Positions 50,752 to 57,791 of a stretch of DNA of 64,000 nucleotides are shown here, one piece after another. The stretch is from the NCBI GenBank assembly GCA_044371675.1, contig JBILTF010000002.1:8285-72284 (forward strand), given 5' to 3'. This DNA is from CAIZGX01 sp044371675. GTDB lineage: Bacteria; Bacteroidota; Bacteroidia; Flavobacteriales_D; Sanyastnellaceae. Both the position numbers and the translations under genes were made by a program. How positions within the stretch are numbered: position 1 is the first letter of the stretch; each line of letters opens with the position of its first letter. Below the pieces are notes generated by a model, which was not told where the DNA came from, did not search any database, and saw nothing but the letters and a program-made list of their open reading frames with translations.

Positions 50752-52632
50752 ATGAAGGTTTACGTTCTCCTAGCAGCACTTTTTGTTTCTTCTTTTTCCA
50801 GCATGGGGCAATGTGTGGTCATTAACGAAGTCATGGTGAATGCCGCGGGTGCGTGCGACGGAAGCTGCACCCCGAACACTGGTGAGTGGATTGAGTTGTA
50901 TAACAACTGTCCGTTCACTTGGAACATTGAGTGTTATATTCTTACAGATGGAGACTTTTCAATTACACTTCCAGCAGGGACAACAATTCCTGGAAATGGA
51001 TTTATTGTCATTGGATCTTCCAATTCAGGTGTGGCTGTTGACGTGAACATTGGCACATGCGGATGTACCACAGGGCCAAATGCTCAGGTTGGAATTTTAA
51101 CGAACAGTGCAGAGCAATTAATTCTTTACGACAACCTCGGAACCATTATCGACGGTATCGTTTGGGGTGGCGGACAATGGAATCAGCAAACTTCGTTTAC
51201 TACGAATTCTTTTGGCATTTGTCCGACGTTCACGGTGCCAGTACTTTCTGTTTTCACACAGATTCAAACCGTGCCTGCGCAAGCCAATAACGACGGACTT
51301 ACTGTATTCAGGAGCTGCGATGGCGTGAATCCATGGGTGTCAGGAACTTTGCCTCCATCTCCGGGAGCATCCAACAACAGCGATGTTCCTGTTACCGCAA
51401 GTTTCAGTCTTTCTGAAAACAGCGTTTGCGAAGGAGATTGCGTTCAAGTAACAAATACTTCAGCAGGTAATCCGGGCTTGTGGACATGGCTTGTCAATGG
51501 CGTTGCAGATCTAACTTTAGACAGCATTGCTCCGGCTATATGTTACACTTCACCTGGAGTTTATTCCTATTCACTCATAGCTAGTAACGGCTGTTCGGCA
51601 GATACGCTAATCGATGGTGCAACGGTGAACGTTATTCCGTTGAGTACCTTGAATGTCACCCCTGATATAGACGCCGTAATTTGTGACAACACTCCAACCA
51701 CCTTTTCTACCACCAGTATTTGCAGTACTTACCAATGGCAGTTAAACGGAGCTGACATTGCAGGAGCCAATGCAGATTCATATACTACGAATGCCGATGG
51801 AGTGTATTCGCTTACTTGTCCGAACGACATTTGTATAGCGCCAAGCGCGCCTGTTGAGATAGACTATCAGAATTTTCAAACCGAGCTCTCCCCTGCTTCA
51901 ACCGTTTTATGCATTGGAGAAAGTCAGCAACTAACGCTGAGCGTTTTGAGCGATGGTCCTGCGGTGAACAATGAATGGACGTTAAATGGAAATCCGCTTA
52001 CTTCTGGTTTTACCAGTTTCTTGGGGGTCGACATGGGTGTTTATTCTGTCATTAGTTCTAATCCAGATGGCTGTACATCTAATGCAACAGCAGAACTCAT
52101 TAGCGCGAATAACAATCCGGTTATTTCCATTCAAAACCTCACGCAATCGGGATGTTGGGACGGACCAACGACCTTGGGAATTGATCCAACTTATTCGAAC
52201 ATTTTTTGGTACGATGGCTCTTCCGATTTCAGTATTGAATTGCTTTCCAATTCAACTGTGAGTGTTGCTGCGCTAGATCCGAACGGATGCGATGCTTCGG
52301 GCACCTATACGTTAGATCTTCCGGAATGCGCGAATCTCTTGGTTCCAAATATCTTCAGTCCAACCAACGACGGTTTCAACGAAACGTTTCACTTGGTATT
52401 TTCCGGAGATGGAAGTACAACTGCTGTGACGAATTATTCCATTCAGATCTTCAATCGTTGGGGGACATTGGTGTTCGAATCTACTGATCCGGATAACAAT
52501 TGGAACGGAATCATTAACGGAAACGACGCTTCAACTGGCGTTTATTATTACGTTGTGAATGCTGAATACGCGAACGGAGAATCGATCTTATCGCCCGAGC
52601 AGCGCAGCGGATGGTTCCAGCTGGTTCGTTAG
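50752..52632 (+). CDS. Secreted lamin-tail protein with type IX (type B) sorting domain
   Basis: This 626-aa protein has a signal peptide (1-20), a lamin-tail domain starting CVVINEVMVN with several Cys pairs (about 20-170), a PKD/Ig-like middle (about 215-520, for example a PGVYSYSLIASNGCSAD segment) and the gliding-motility-associated C-terminal domain (LVPNIFSPTNDGFNETFHL, FNRWGTLVFE). It is exported by the type IX system and held at the cell surface. The stop TAG and the TAA of the convergent gene share three bases. Confidence 0.88.
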   Translation: MKVYVLLAALFVSSFSSMGQCVVINEVMVNAAGACDGSCTPNTGEWIELYNNCPFTWNIECYILTDGDFSITLPAGTTIPGNGFIVIGSSNSGVAVDVNIGTCGCTTGPNAQVGILTNSAEQLILYDNLGTIIDGIVWGGGQWNQQTSFTTNSFGICPTFTVPVLSVFTQIQTVPAQANNDGLTVFRSCDGVNPWVSGTLPPSPGASNNSDVPVTASFSLSENSVCEGDCVQVTNTSAGNPGLWTWLVNGVADLTLDSIAPAICYTSPGVYSYSLIASNGCSADTLIDGATVNVIPLSTLNVTPDIDAVICDNTPTTFSTTSICSTYQWQLNGADIAGANADSYTTNADGVYSLTCPNDICIAPSAPVEIDYQNFQTELSPASTVLCIGESQQLTLSVLSDGPAVNNEWTLNGNPLTSGFTSFLGVDMGVYSVISSNPDGCTSNATAELISANNNPVISIQNLTQSGCWDGPTTLGIDPTYSNIFWYDGSSDFSIELLSNSTVSVAALDPNGCDASGTYTLDLPECANLLVPNIFSPTNDGFNETFHLVFSGDGSTTAVTNYSIQIFNRWGTLVFESTDPDNNWNGIINGNDASTGVYYYVVNAEYANGESILSPEQRSGWFQLVR

Positions 52633-53495
52633 AATCTGAAGCTAGCGCCCATGCGCACTCCGAAGTAATTGTAATATTGTCCATCTAAAACAGCGGCACC
52701 AGAAGCAGACAGTCTTCCGTAGTAACGCATGTAGCTGTGAGCTAACAACGCGTGAATATTAATTTGGTCGTTTAATTTCAAAGACACACCTGCTCCATCG
52801 CTAAAGTCGAACGAACCCACGCTTCCTTTATGGTAAGCGATTCCCGTTGAAAGCATCACAAGTGGACTAATCTTTTTATTGGGCATTAAACGTGCTCGAA
52901 GATCGAGCATGAATGGAACCGAGAAACCAATGTCGTCTGAATATCCCATGGCACCAATGCCTATTCCTGCAAACGCCCAATTTTTATAACCGATACCATT
53001 TACGGAGTACACACCACCAAAGGAAGATGCATTAGCAACAGTTTTCTTATCAATGATAGGTGCTCCTGTCCAAGGATCAAAAACGGGCATACCTGTATAA
53101 ATATCAACACGAGGAACATCAATCAACAGTCCTCCTATTTTTCCAACCCCTAAACCAACAACTCCTTCGTTCACTGACTCGAAATAAAAATCTTCGTAGG
53201 TTTTCTTTGCTTTCGATGCGGGCATGGTATTGATATCCGCTGCGCTTAACTCCGCAGGCTTCGAAGTGTTTTTATTGTTTGCATCAAGTACAATGTATTC
53301 AATATCGTTAAACGGAATATCAATCACCGCATTAACTGAAATCTCAATGGTGAAAGACTCTTGTGGTTTGTATCCAACAATACGCGCGGTAAGCACATCA
53401 CCGTTTTTCAAATAAATTTTAGACTTGGTTGTTCCCTGCGCCATACCAGCAGCAGAAAGGAAACAAGCGAAAAGGAATAGAATTACTTTGTTCAT
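52629..53495 (-). CDS. Outer-membrane-type protein with N-terminal NGD domain (unknown)
   Basis: This 288-aa protein has a signal peptide (about 1-19), a small domain YLKNGDVLTARIVGYKP that ends near 85, a linker, and a C-terminal part of beta-strand character ending FGVRMGASFRF, typical of an outer-membrane barrel. Function unknown. Its N-terminal NGD domain resembles that of the gene at 53744 beyond the tRNA. The start at 53495 gives a normal signal peptide; 53519 would add eight residues. Confidence 0.75.
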   Translation of the reverse strand: MNKVILFLFACFLSAAGMAQGTTKSKIYLKNGDVLTARIVGYKPQESFTIEISVNAVIDIPFNDIEYIVLDANNKNTSKPAELSAADINTMPASKAKKTYEDFYFESVNEGVVGLGVGKIGGLLIDVPRVDIYTGMPVFDPWTGAPIIDKKTVANASSFGGVYSVNGIGYKNWAFAGIGIGAMGYSDDIGFSVPFMLDLRARLMPNKKISPLVMLSTGIAYHKGSVGSFDFSDGAGVSLKLNDQINIHALLAHSYMRYYGRLSASGAAVLDGQYYNYFGVRMGASFRF

Positions 53496-53570
53496 TTTGC
53501 TAAAATAAGGTAACGACATGTTTTAAAAAAATTCTGAATTTGCAAGGCGCAATCCTATTTTTTTTAAAAG

Positions 53571-53598
53571 AAAAAGCCTCGAATAAATCGAGGCTTTT
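53571..53598 (-). terminator. Terminator after tRNA-Ser
   Basis: Stem AAAAGCCTCGA / TCGAGGCTTTT around ATAAA-type loop, with a T run on the minus strand. It lies five bases after the tRNA 3' end. Confidence 0.85.
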
Positions 53599-53602
53599 CA
53601 AG

Positions 53603-53687
53603 CGGAGAGCTAGGGATTCGAACCCCAGGACCTGTTACAGTCAACAGTTTTCAAGACTGCCGCAATCGACCACTCTGCCAGCTCTCC
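53603..53687 (-). tRNA. tRNA-Ser (TGA)
   Basis: On the minus strand the acceptor stem GGAGAGC (53687-53681) pairs with GCTCTCC (53610-53604), discriminator G at 53603. The anticodon is TGA (plus-strand TCA at 53651-53653) in the loop CTTGAAA, and a long variable arm (TGACTGTAACAGGTC region) is present, as expected for Ser. No CCA is encoded. Confidence 0.96.
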
Positions 53688-53691
53688 GCGG

Positions 53692-53720
53692 CAAAGATAA
53701 TATCTTTTTCTAATCTCAAA
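53692..53720 (-). promoter_or_regulatory. Promoter of tRNA-Ser
   Basis: On the minus strand TTTG (53720-53717), 17 bases, then TATCTTTG (53699-53692), five bases before the tRNA. The -7 element is exact; the spacer is two bases short of 19. Confidence 0.65.
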
Positions 53721-53743
53721 AGAGTTTTCTTAAATTCGTTGCA

Positions 53744-54469
53744 ATGAATCTTGCATCTATCTCAAAATCAATAGCGCTCTCCTGCATTTTTATGGCAACA
53801 GCCGATTTCAGTGCCGCTCAACACTACGCTATCCTTCAAAATGGAGATTCAATAACCGGAATTCGTTTGAGCTACGATTCGCCCATTGCACAGAATGCCT
53901 ATTTCACCCTCGATCAAAATAGATGGAAGGCCAATGAAATTGTTCGCTTTAGCAATAACAACGGGACATTCGCGAACCTTTCACACATTCACGGAAACGA
54001 TACTGAACGTTATGCCGTGCGCATTAAAAAAGGAAGAGCCAATGCCTTCGAAGAAATTCCTTTCGGCGTGTATTGCGACGATACCCTGCGCGTTTACCCT
54101 GGAATGAAAAAGATCAACAAACTCCTTGCATCCGGAAAACAACTCGATTACTACAACATTGGCAATGGTCCTGTTTATGCAGCAAACTACAAGAACATGA
54201 TGCGCGACTTTAGTTCGAACAGCGAGTCTGTATACTACATCGAACACCACCGCAAATTGAAGCGCATGCAGGTGGCGCTGCTCGCAGCAGGACTGGGGAT
54301 TATGTCGTACGAATTTATTCGTCAAGATAACTTCGAAGGCACTCCCATCTTCGCCCTTGGCGCAGTTATCTCTCTCGCCCCACTGCTTCAACAATCTCCA
54401 AAGAAAGAAGACATCTGGATAGCCTTTGATGAATTCAATAAGCCGAAATTTCAAACAGAGAATCCCTAG
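53744..54469 (+). CDS. Secreted NGD-domain protein with one C-terminal span region (unknown)
   Basis: This 241-aa protein has a signal peptide (about 1-24), then a domain starting YAILQNGDSITGIRLSYD that resembles the N-terminal domain of the gene at 52629-53495, a middle region, a hydrophobic stretch (about 178-195, VALLAAGLGIMSYEF) and another near 208-222. Function unknown. The near-consensus TAAATTCG lies five bases before its ATG. Confidence 0.7.
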   Translation: MNLASISKSIALSCIFMATADFSAAQHYAILQNGDSITGIRLSYDSPIAQNAYFTLDQNRWKANEIVRFSNNNGTFANLSHIHGNDTERYAVRIKKGRANAFEEIPFGVYCDDTLRVYPGMKKINKLLASGKQLDYYNIGNGPVYAANYKNMMRDFSSNSESVYYIEHHRKLKRMQVALLAAGLGIMSYEFIRQDNFEGTPIFALGAVISLAPLLQQSPKKEDIWIAFDEFNKPKFQTENP

Positions 54470-54487
54470 TCCAAATCGAATTACACC

Positions 54488-55171
54488 ATGCAAAAACACA
54501 TCCCCGCTTCCGTCTTTTCATTCTTGGAAGACTTGAATGAAAACAATAACCGCGAGTGGTTTCAACTCAATAAAGAAAGGTATCAAGAGCAATACAATTC
54601 AGTTGCTTTGTTTGCAGACGAGCTGCTCTCTCAAATGAAGCAATGCGATAACATTGAGACTACAAGTGGAAAGAAGTCGATATTTCGAATATACAAAGAC
54701 GTTCGTTTTTCAAAAGATAAGTCTCCTTATAAAACTAACATCGGCGGAGCGTTCACGCGTGCGACGAAAGAACTGCGTGGCGGATACTACTTCCACATTG
54801 AACCGGGAAACTGTTTTCTAGGCGGTGGATTCTGGGGGCCGTCTCCGGAAGATTTGAAACACATTCGCATGCAAATCGCTGCCGATCCAGAACCGCTTCA
54901 AGAAATACTTTCATCGAAAGAATTTATTTCCACCTTCGGAAAATTGGAAGGTGAACAACTGAAAACCGCTCCGAAAGGATTCGACAAAGATCATCCTGCT
55001 ATTCACCTAATCAATTATAAACAGTTCTTGCTTGTAAAGCGCTTCACCGACAAACAATCGCAATCGGAAAAATACCTCGAGAACGTTTTCACCACTTTCC
55101 AAGCCATGCGTCCGTTCTTCGATTACATGAGCGAGATACTTACGACGGATTTGAATGGAGAACCGATTTGA
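54488..55171 (+). CDS. DUF2461-family protein
   Basis: This 227-aa protein has the DUF2461 (TIGR02453) blocks SVFSFLEDLNENNNREWF, FRIYKDVRFSKDKSPYK, GGYYFHIEPGNCFLGGGFW, and a long C-terminal helix. The family is widespread and of unknown function. Its TGA is followed at once by the family B repeat, which fills the gap to the stop of the convergent GreA-like gene. Confidence 0.93.
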   Translation: MQKHIPASVFSFLEDLNENNNREWFQLNKERYQEQYNSVALFADELLSQMKQCDNIETTSGKKSIFRIYKDVRFSKDKSPYKTNIGGAFTRATKELRGGYYFHIEPGNCFLGGGFWGPSPEDLKHIRMQIAADPEPLQEILSSKEFISTFGKLEGEQLKTAPKGFDKDHPAIHLINYKQFLLVKRFTDKQSQSEKYLENVFTTFQAMRPFFDYMSEILTTDLNGEPI

Positions 55172-55290
55172 ACTACGTAATTGGAACTTCGTTATTCCTA
55201 CTTCGTAATGGGAAAATCGAAGATTTTATTCCTACTGAGTAATGGGAAAACCGTTGGTTTTATTCCTACTGCATAATTGGAACTATGTTG
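55172..55290 (+). repeat. Family B repeat array, copy 1 (fills the whole gap between two stop codons)
   Basis: Starts ACTACGTAATTGGAA and ends CATAATTGGAACTATGTT. In between, TTATTCCTACT and TAATGGGAA boxes alternate with palindromes AAAATCGAAGATTTT and AAAACCGTTGGTTTT. It begins at the base after the DUF2461 stop and ends at the base before the stop of the convergent gene. Confidence 0.75.
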
Positions 55291-55743
55291 TTAAAAGATA
55301 GAAAGAATTTTTCCTTCTTGAAGATTCCAACGGAAGGCTTCTCCTATTTTCTTTCCAAACAGCGCTTGTCCAATTGGAGAGGCAGCACTTATGATGAAAC
55401 AATCTCCTGATGGTAAGGTGAGTTTTCCGAAAGAGGTTATGATATAATACCAGCCCACGCTAGTTTCAACCAATGAGCCACTTCGAACGTGATTGTTCGG
55501 TTCCAGTTTAGACGGATTGAATCGCTCTAACTCTTCGCATTTGCGATTGTGCTCTAGCATTTGCTTTCCCATCTTCTCCAATTCCAAATGAACCTGCGCC
55601 CTCGCAGTCTCGTGCTTATCTCCAGCCGAACTCTTCCCCTCTTGCTTGTTCGATTCCATAAGTTCATTCCACGCCAATTGCATCTCAGCTCCTCGCTCCT
55701 GAATCACCTTCACCAATGCTTCGTAAACTTCTTTCTTATTCAT
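55291..55743 (-). CDS. GreA/GreB-like transcription elongation factor family protein
   Basis: This 150-aa protein has an N-terminal coiled-coil-like helix region (about 1-75) and a C-terminal domain (about 80-150) with SPIGQALFGKKIGEAF, the FKBP-like GreA/B C-terminal block. Bacteroidota carry this as a third Gre-like protein; it is often mislabelled as 3-oxoacyl-ACP synthase. Its role at RNA polymerase is inferred. The ATG at 55743 is chosen over a GTG at 55755. A family A array lies upstream of it and a family B array downstream. Confidence 0.85.
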   Translation of the reverse strand: MNKKEVYEALVKVIQERGAEMQLAWNELMESNKQEGKSSAGDKHETARAQVHLELEKMGKQMLEHNRKCEELERFNPSKLEPNNHVRSGSLVETSVGWYYIITSFGKLTLPSGDCFIISAASPIGQALFGKKIGEAFRWNLQEGKILSIF

Positions 55744-55775
55744 TTTTATAATCACAAATAACTTTAAATAAAATC

Positions 55776-55851
55776 GTCGAAGACATTCGCCAACGGCATT
55801 CGTCCAAAGGACATTCGTTACTGACGTAACATTACTTGCTCCGCAACATTA
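55776..55851 (-). repeat. Family A micro-hairpin array, copy 3 (five consecutive hairpins)
   Basis: On the minus strand it starts in the TAA of the gene at 55849: TAATG, TTGCGGAGCAA, g, TAATG, TTACGTCAGTAA, CGAATG, TCCTTTGGA, CGAATG, CCGTTGG, CGAATG, TCTTCGA, C. Each interval is a perfect palindrome with arms of two to four bases. Confidence 0.78.
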
Positions 55852-56739
55852 CCAGGTGAACTTAATGCCAACACAATTCTGCATACTCGGATAAACATAC
55901 GTCTTTGCTTCAGGAATGCTTAATACTGAAACAGTCGGACGCAATTCAAAAAACAGATGCATCTTTTTCATGACTTCATTCTTCTTTCCCAAACGAAAAT
56001 CTACCCCAATAGGAACATACAACGCCGCCATGTAGCCCATCTTATTCTGAAAAACTTGACGATTAACATTCGAAGAATTATATACAGACTGCGTTGAAAT
56101 GTAATTGTCGTTGGTATCTGTTATTTGCTCTGAATCCCATGAATGAGAATAGATCTCCGTGCGCGGTGCAAGTGTAATTCCGAAATTCAATCCGACTCCG
56201 GAATAAAATGAAAATCGTTTAGAAACATCGGTGGATGCCAAATAAGAAAAATCCAATTTTACCGCTGTAGCCATGTAAGAGCTGTAGGTAAAATCGCGAT
56301 GAATAGAATCTACAAATCCGTATATGCTTCCGTTAGCAGAAGACACCAACGTATCTATTCTTGTCGTAAAAGAATTAGATGTGTTGAAGATGGAAGCGCT
56401 GATTCCCTGCGCCGATATTCCTGCGCGGAAAGTGCGATTCTTATTATACTCTCCTAATAATCCGTTTTTCTTTAACGGATGAAAAGCAACATTCATATTT
56501 AATGTCGGTGCATCCCAACCAAACTGAGTGGTATAAGGCACTGGATTCGCGGGAATCTGAGCTCCGGGTGCAAGAACATTGAATTCATTCTGGTTAATGT
56601 TTAAAGGCGCCAACGAGCGATCACCTCCGAATGAAAGTTGAAATTGTGAAATCTTGTATTTCGGATGTTTCACTTCTTGCGCGGAAACAATTGCGCTCGA
56701 TGCGATGGCTGCGGCCAAAAGAAGAATGCTTTTTTTCAT
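55849..56739 (-). CDS. Outer-membrane beta-barrel protein (unknown function)
   Basis: This 296-aa protein has a signal peptide (about 1-21, ASSAIVSAQE) and long alternating strands rich in Tyr, Phe, Asn and Gly, ending NCVGIKFTW with a C-terminal aromatic, typical of outer-membrane barrels. No family I can name. Near-consensus TAATTTCG (56774-56767) lies upstream. Its stop codon is the first part of the family A array. Confidence 0.8.
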   Translation of the reverse strand: MKKSILLLAAAIASSAIVSAQEVKHPKYKISQFQLSFGGDRSLAPLNINQNEFNVLAPGAQIPANPVPYTTQFGWDAPTLNMNVAFHPLKKNGLLGEYNKNRTFRAGISAQGISASIFNTSNSFTTRIDTLVSSANGSIYGFVDSIHRDFTYSSYMATAVKLDFSYLASTDVSKRFSFYSGVGLNFGITLAPRTEIYSHSWDSEQITDTNDNYISTQSVYNSSNVNRQVFQNKMGYMAALYVPIGVDFRLGKKNEVMKKMHLFFELRPTVSVLSIPEAKTYVYPSMQNCVGIKFTW

Positions 56740-56781
56740 TGAATGTTTTTTTTTTCGGAAGGAGAACGAAATTACTTCGAA

Positions 56782-56789
56782 TATATTTG
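56782..56789 (+). promoter_or_regulatory. -7 promoter element of the small YCII/muconolactone-like gene
   Basis: TATATTTG, exact, 47 bases before the ATG at 56837. It is divergent from the promoter of the outer-membrane gene. Confidence 0.5.
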
Positions 56790-56836
56790 CCGAACGCCAA
56801 TTTCTATTCGCTTAGAAAAAATACAAATCAAAAATT

Positions 56837-57112
56837 ATGAATGCAACACACGTTTTAGCCATATTAACCATTCACACAGACAACCTTCCTGAAAACTTTC
56901 AAGAAATAATCAAACACGAAAGAGAAGTTGTTGCCGCATGGAAATCAGAGGGATTTTTAGAACAACTGTTTCTTCGTCCAACTAGAAATGGAGCTATTCT
57001 AATCTTCAAAAATTTAACGGAAGAAAAAGTTAATGAAAAGATGAAGACGCTGCCGCTATATCCTTTGATGAAATCGTTGGAGGTGCTTCCTTTAATTGCG
57101 GACACCATTTAA
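56837..57112 (+). CDS. Small muconolactone isomerase-like (dimeric alpha/beta barrel) protein
   Basis: This 91-aa protein fits one dimeric alpha/beta-barrel unit: VLAILTIHTD, a helical middle with REVVAAWKSEGFLEQLF and the segment NGAILIFKNLTEEKV, then PLYPLMKSLEVLPLIA. It resembles the muconolactone delta-isomerase/YCII group. With no catabolic genes near, I would not name an activity. Its TAA is followed at once by the GA-rich family C repeat. Confidence 0.7.
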   Translation: MNATHVLAILTIHTDNLPENFQEIIKHEREVVAAWKSEGFLEQLFLRPTRNGAILIFKNLTEEKVNEKMKTLPLYPLMKSLEVLPLIADTI

Positions 57113-57190
57113 AAGGGAAGAGAAGTTAAGAGAGGTTAAGAGAAGGGAAGACTAAATACAGGTTAAGAGAGGTCAAAAAAAGGGAAGATT
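57113..57190 (+). repeat. Family C GA-rich repeat, copy 2 (left of S23/IVP gene)
   Basis: Starts directly after the stop of the small gene: AAGAGAAGTT, AAGAGAGGTT, AAGAGAAGGG, then a break, AAGAGAGGTC and AAGATTTC. Period ten bases. It ends just before the stop of the four-helix-bundle gene (57195). Confidence 0.75.
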
Positions 57191-57194
57191 TCTT

Positions 57195-57542
57195 TTATTC
57201 CAGCTTGGATTTTATTGTGAGAATGGACTTATTGAGCATGAAGTGAATGTGACGGCACTGCTTTTCTAGAGTGGCTGTTTTTTCTTCTGAAACGTATTTC
57301 ATTTCTTTTATAAGGTGAAGCCAATACAAAGTTTCTTTACACTCTTTGAATGAAATGTACTGTTTGTTCAAGAAGTCCTTTTGGGAAATTGCTCCTTGTG
57401 ATTCCGCTAGGTTGGCCCCAATAGATGTTCCGCTTCGCGCGATTTGCTTCGATAAAATGAATTCTTTCTTTTCGTAAAGTTCATTTGCTAACTTTAGAAT
57501 TCCAATTGCAAGCTCAGTTGCAACGTCGTTGATGTACGCCAT
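57195..57542 (-). CDS. Four-helix-bundle protein (S23/23S rRNA intervening-sequence-protein family)
   Basis: This 115-aa protein has the family blocks LANELYEKKEFILSKQ, ARSGTSIGANLAESQGA and FKECKETLYWLHLIKEM. The family is encoded in 23S rRNA intervening sequences, as stand-alone chromosomal genes, and (as the relative Avd) in diversity-generating retroelements. No rRNA or reverse transcriptase is near. The ATG at 57542 is preferred over a TTG at 57557. It sits between two family C repeat arrays in opposite orientation, which may mark it as part of a mobile or repeat-associated unit. Confidence 0.92.
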   Translation of the reverse strand: MAYINDVATELAIGILKLANELYEKKEFILSKQIARSGTSIGANLAESQGAISQKDFLNKQYISFKECKETLYWLHLIKEMKYVSEEKTATLEKQCRHIHFMLNKSILTIKSKLE

Positions 57543-57670
57543 ACTTTTTTCTGGCAAATCTCAACATCTAAATTCTAAAACTCAACAAGCCCTTATGCCA
57601 TAAACACCTAACAAATCCCCTGTAAATCCTATCAACAGGGCTATTCATGATGAAATAACAAGTTCAATCT

Positions 57671-57791
57671 CACCATTTCTTCCCCTCTCTTACCTCTTCT
57701 TACCCTCTCTTACCATTTTTTCTTCCCCTCTCTTAAACGCTCTTCCCAATTAAATCTTCCCCCCTCTTACCTTCTCTTCCCCTCTCTTAAC
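57671..57791 (-). repeat. Family C GA-rich repeat, copy 3 (right of S23/IVP gene)
   Basis: On the minus strand it starts directly after the stop TAG of the TPR gene (57792): GTT then AAGAGAGGGG, AAGAGAAGGT, AAGAGGGGGG, with AAGAGCGTTT, AAGAGAGGGG, AAGAGAGGGT, AAGAAGAGGT, AAGAGAGGGG, AAGAAATGGT further on. Most units are ten bases; two are longer. This is the longest copy. Confidence 0.78.

Noticed and set aside
55172..55290. Reading family B as a small CRISPR array
   Set aside because: The boxes are about ten bases long, the intervals are palindromic and of unequal length, and no cas genes are present.
57113..57791. A diversity-generating retroelement around the Avd-like four-helix-bundle gene
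   Set aside because: No reverse transcriptase, template repeat or variable C-type lectin gene is found nearby.
57113..57791. A 23S rRNA intervening sequence
   Set aside because: The S23/IVP gene lies between two protein genes and no rRNA sequence is present.
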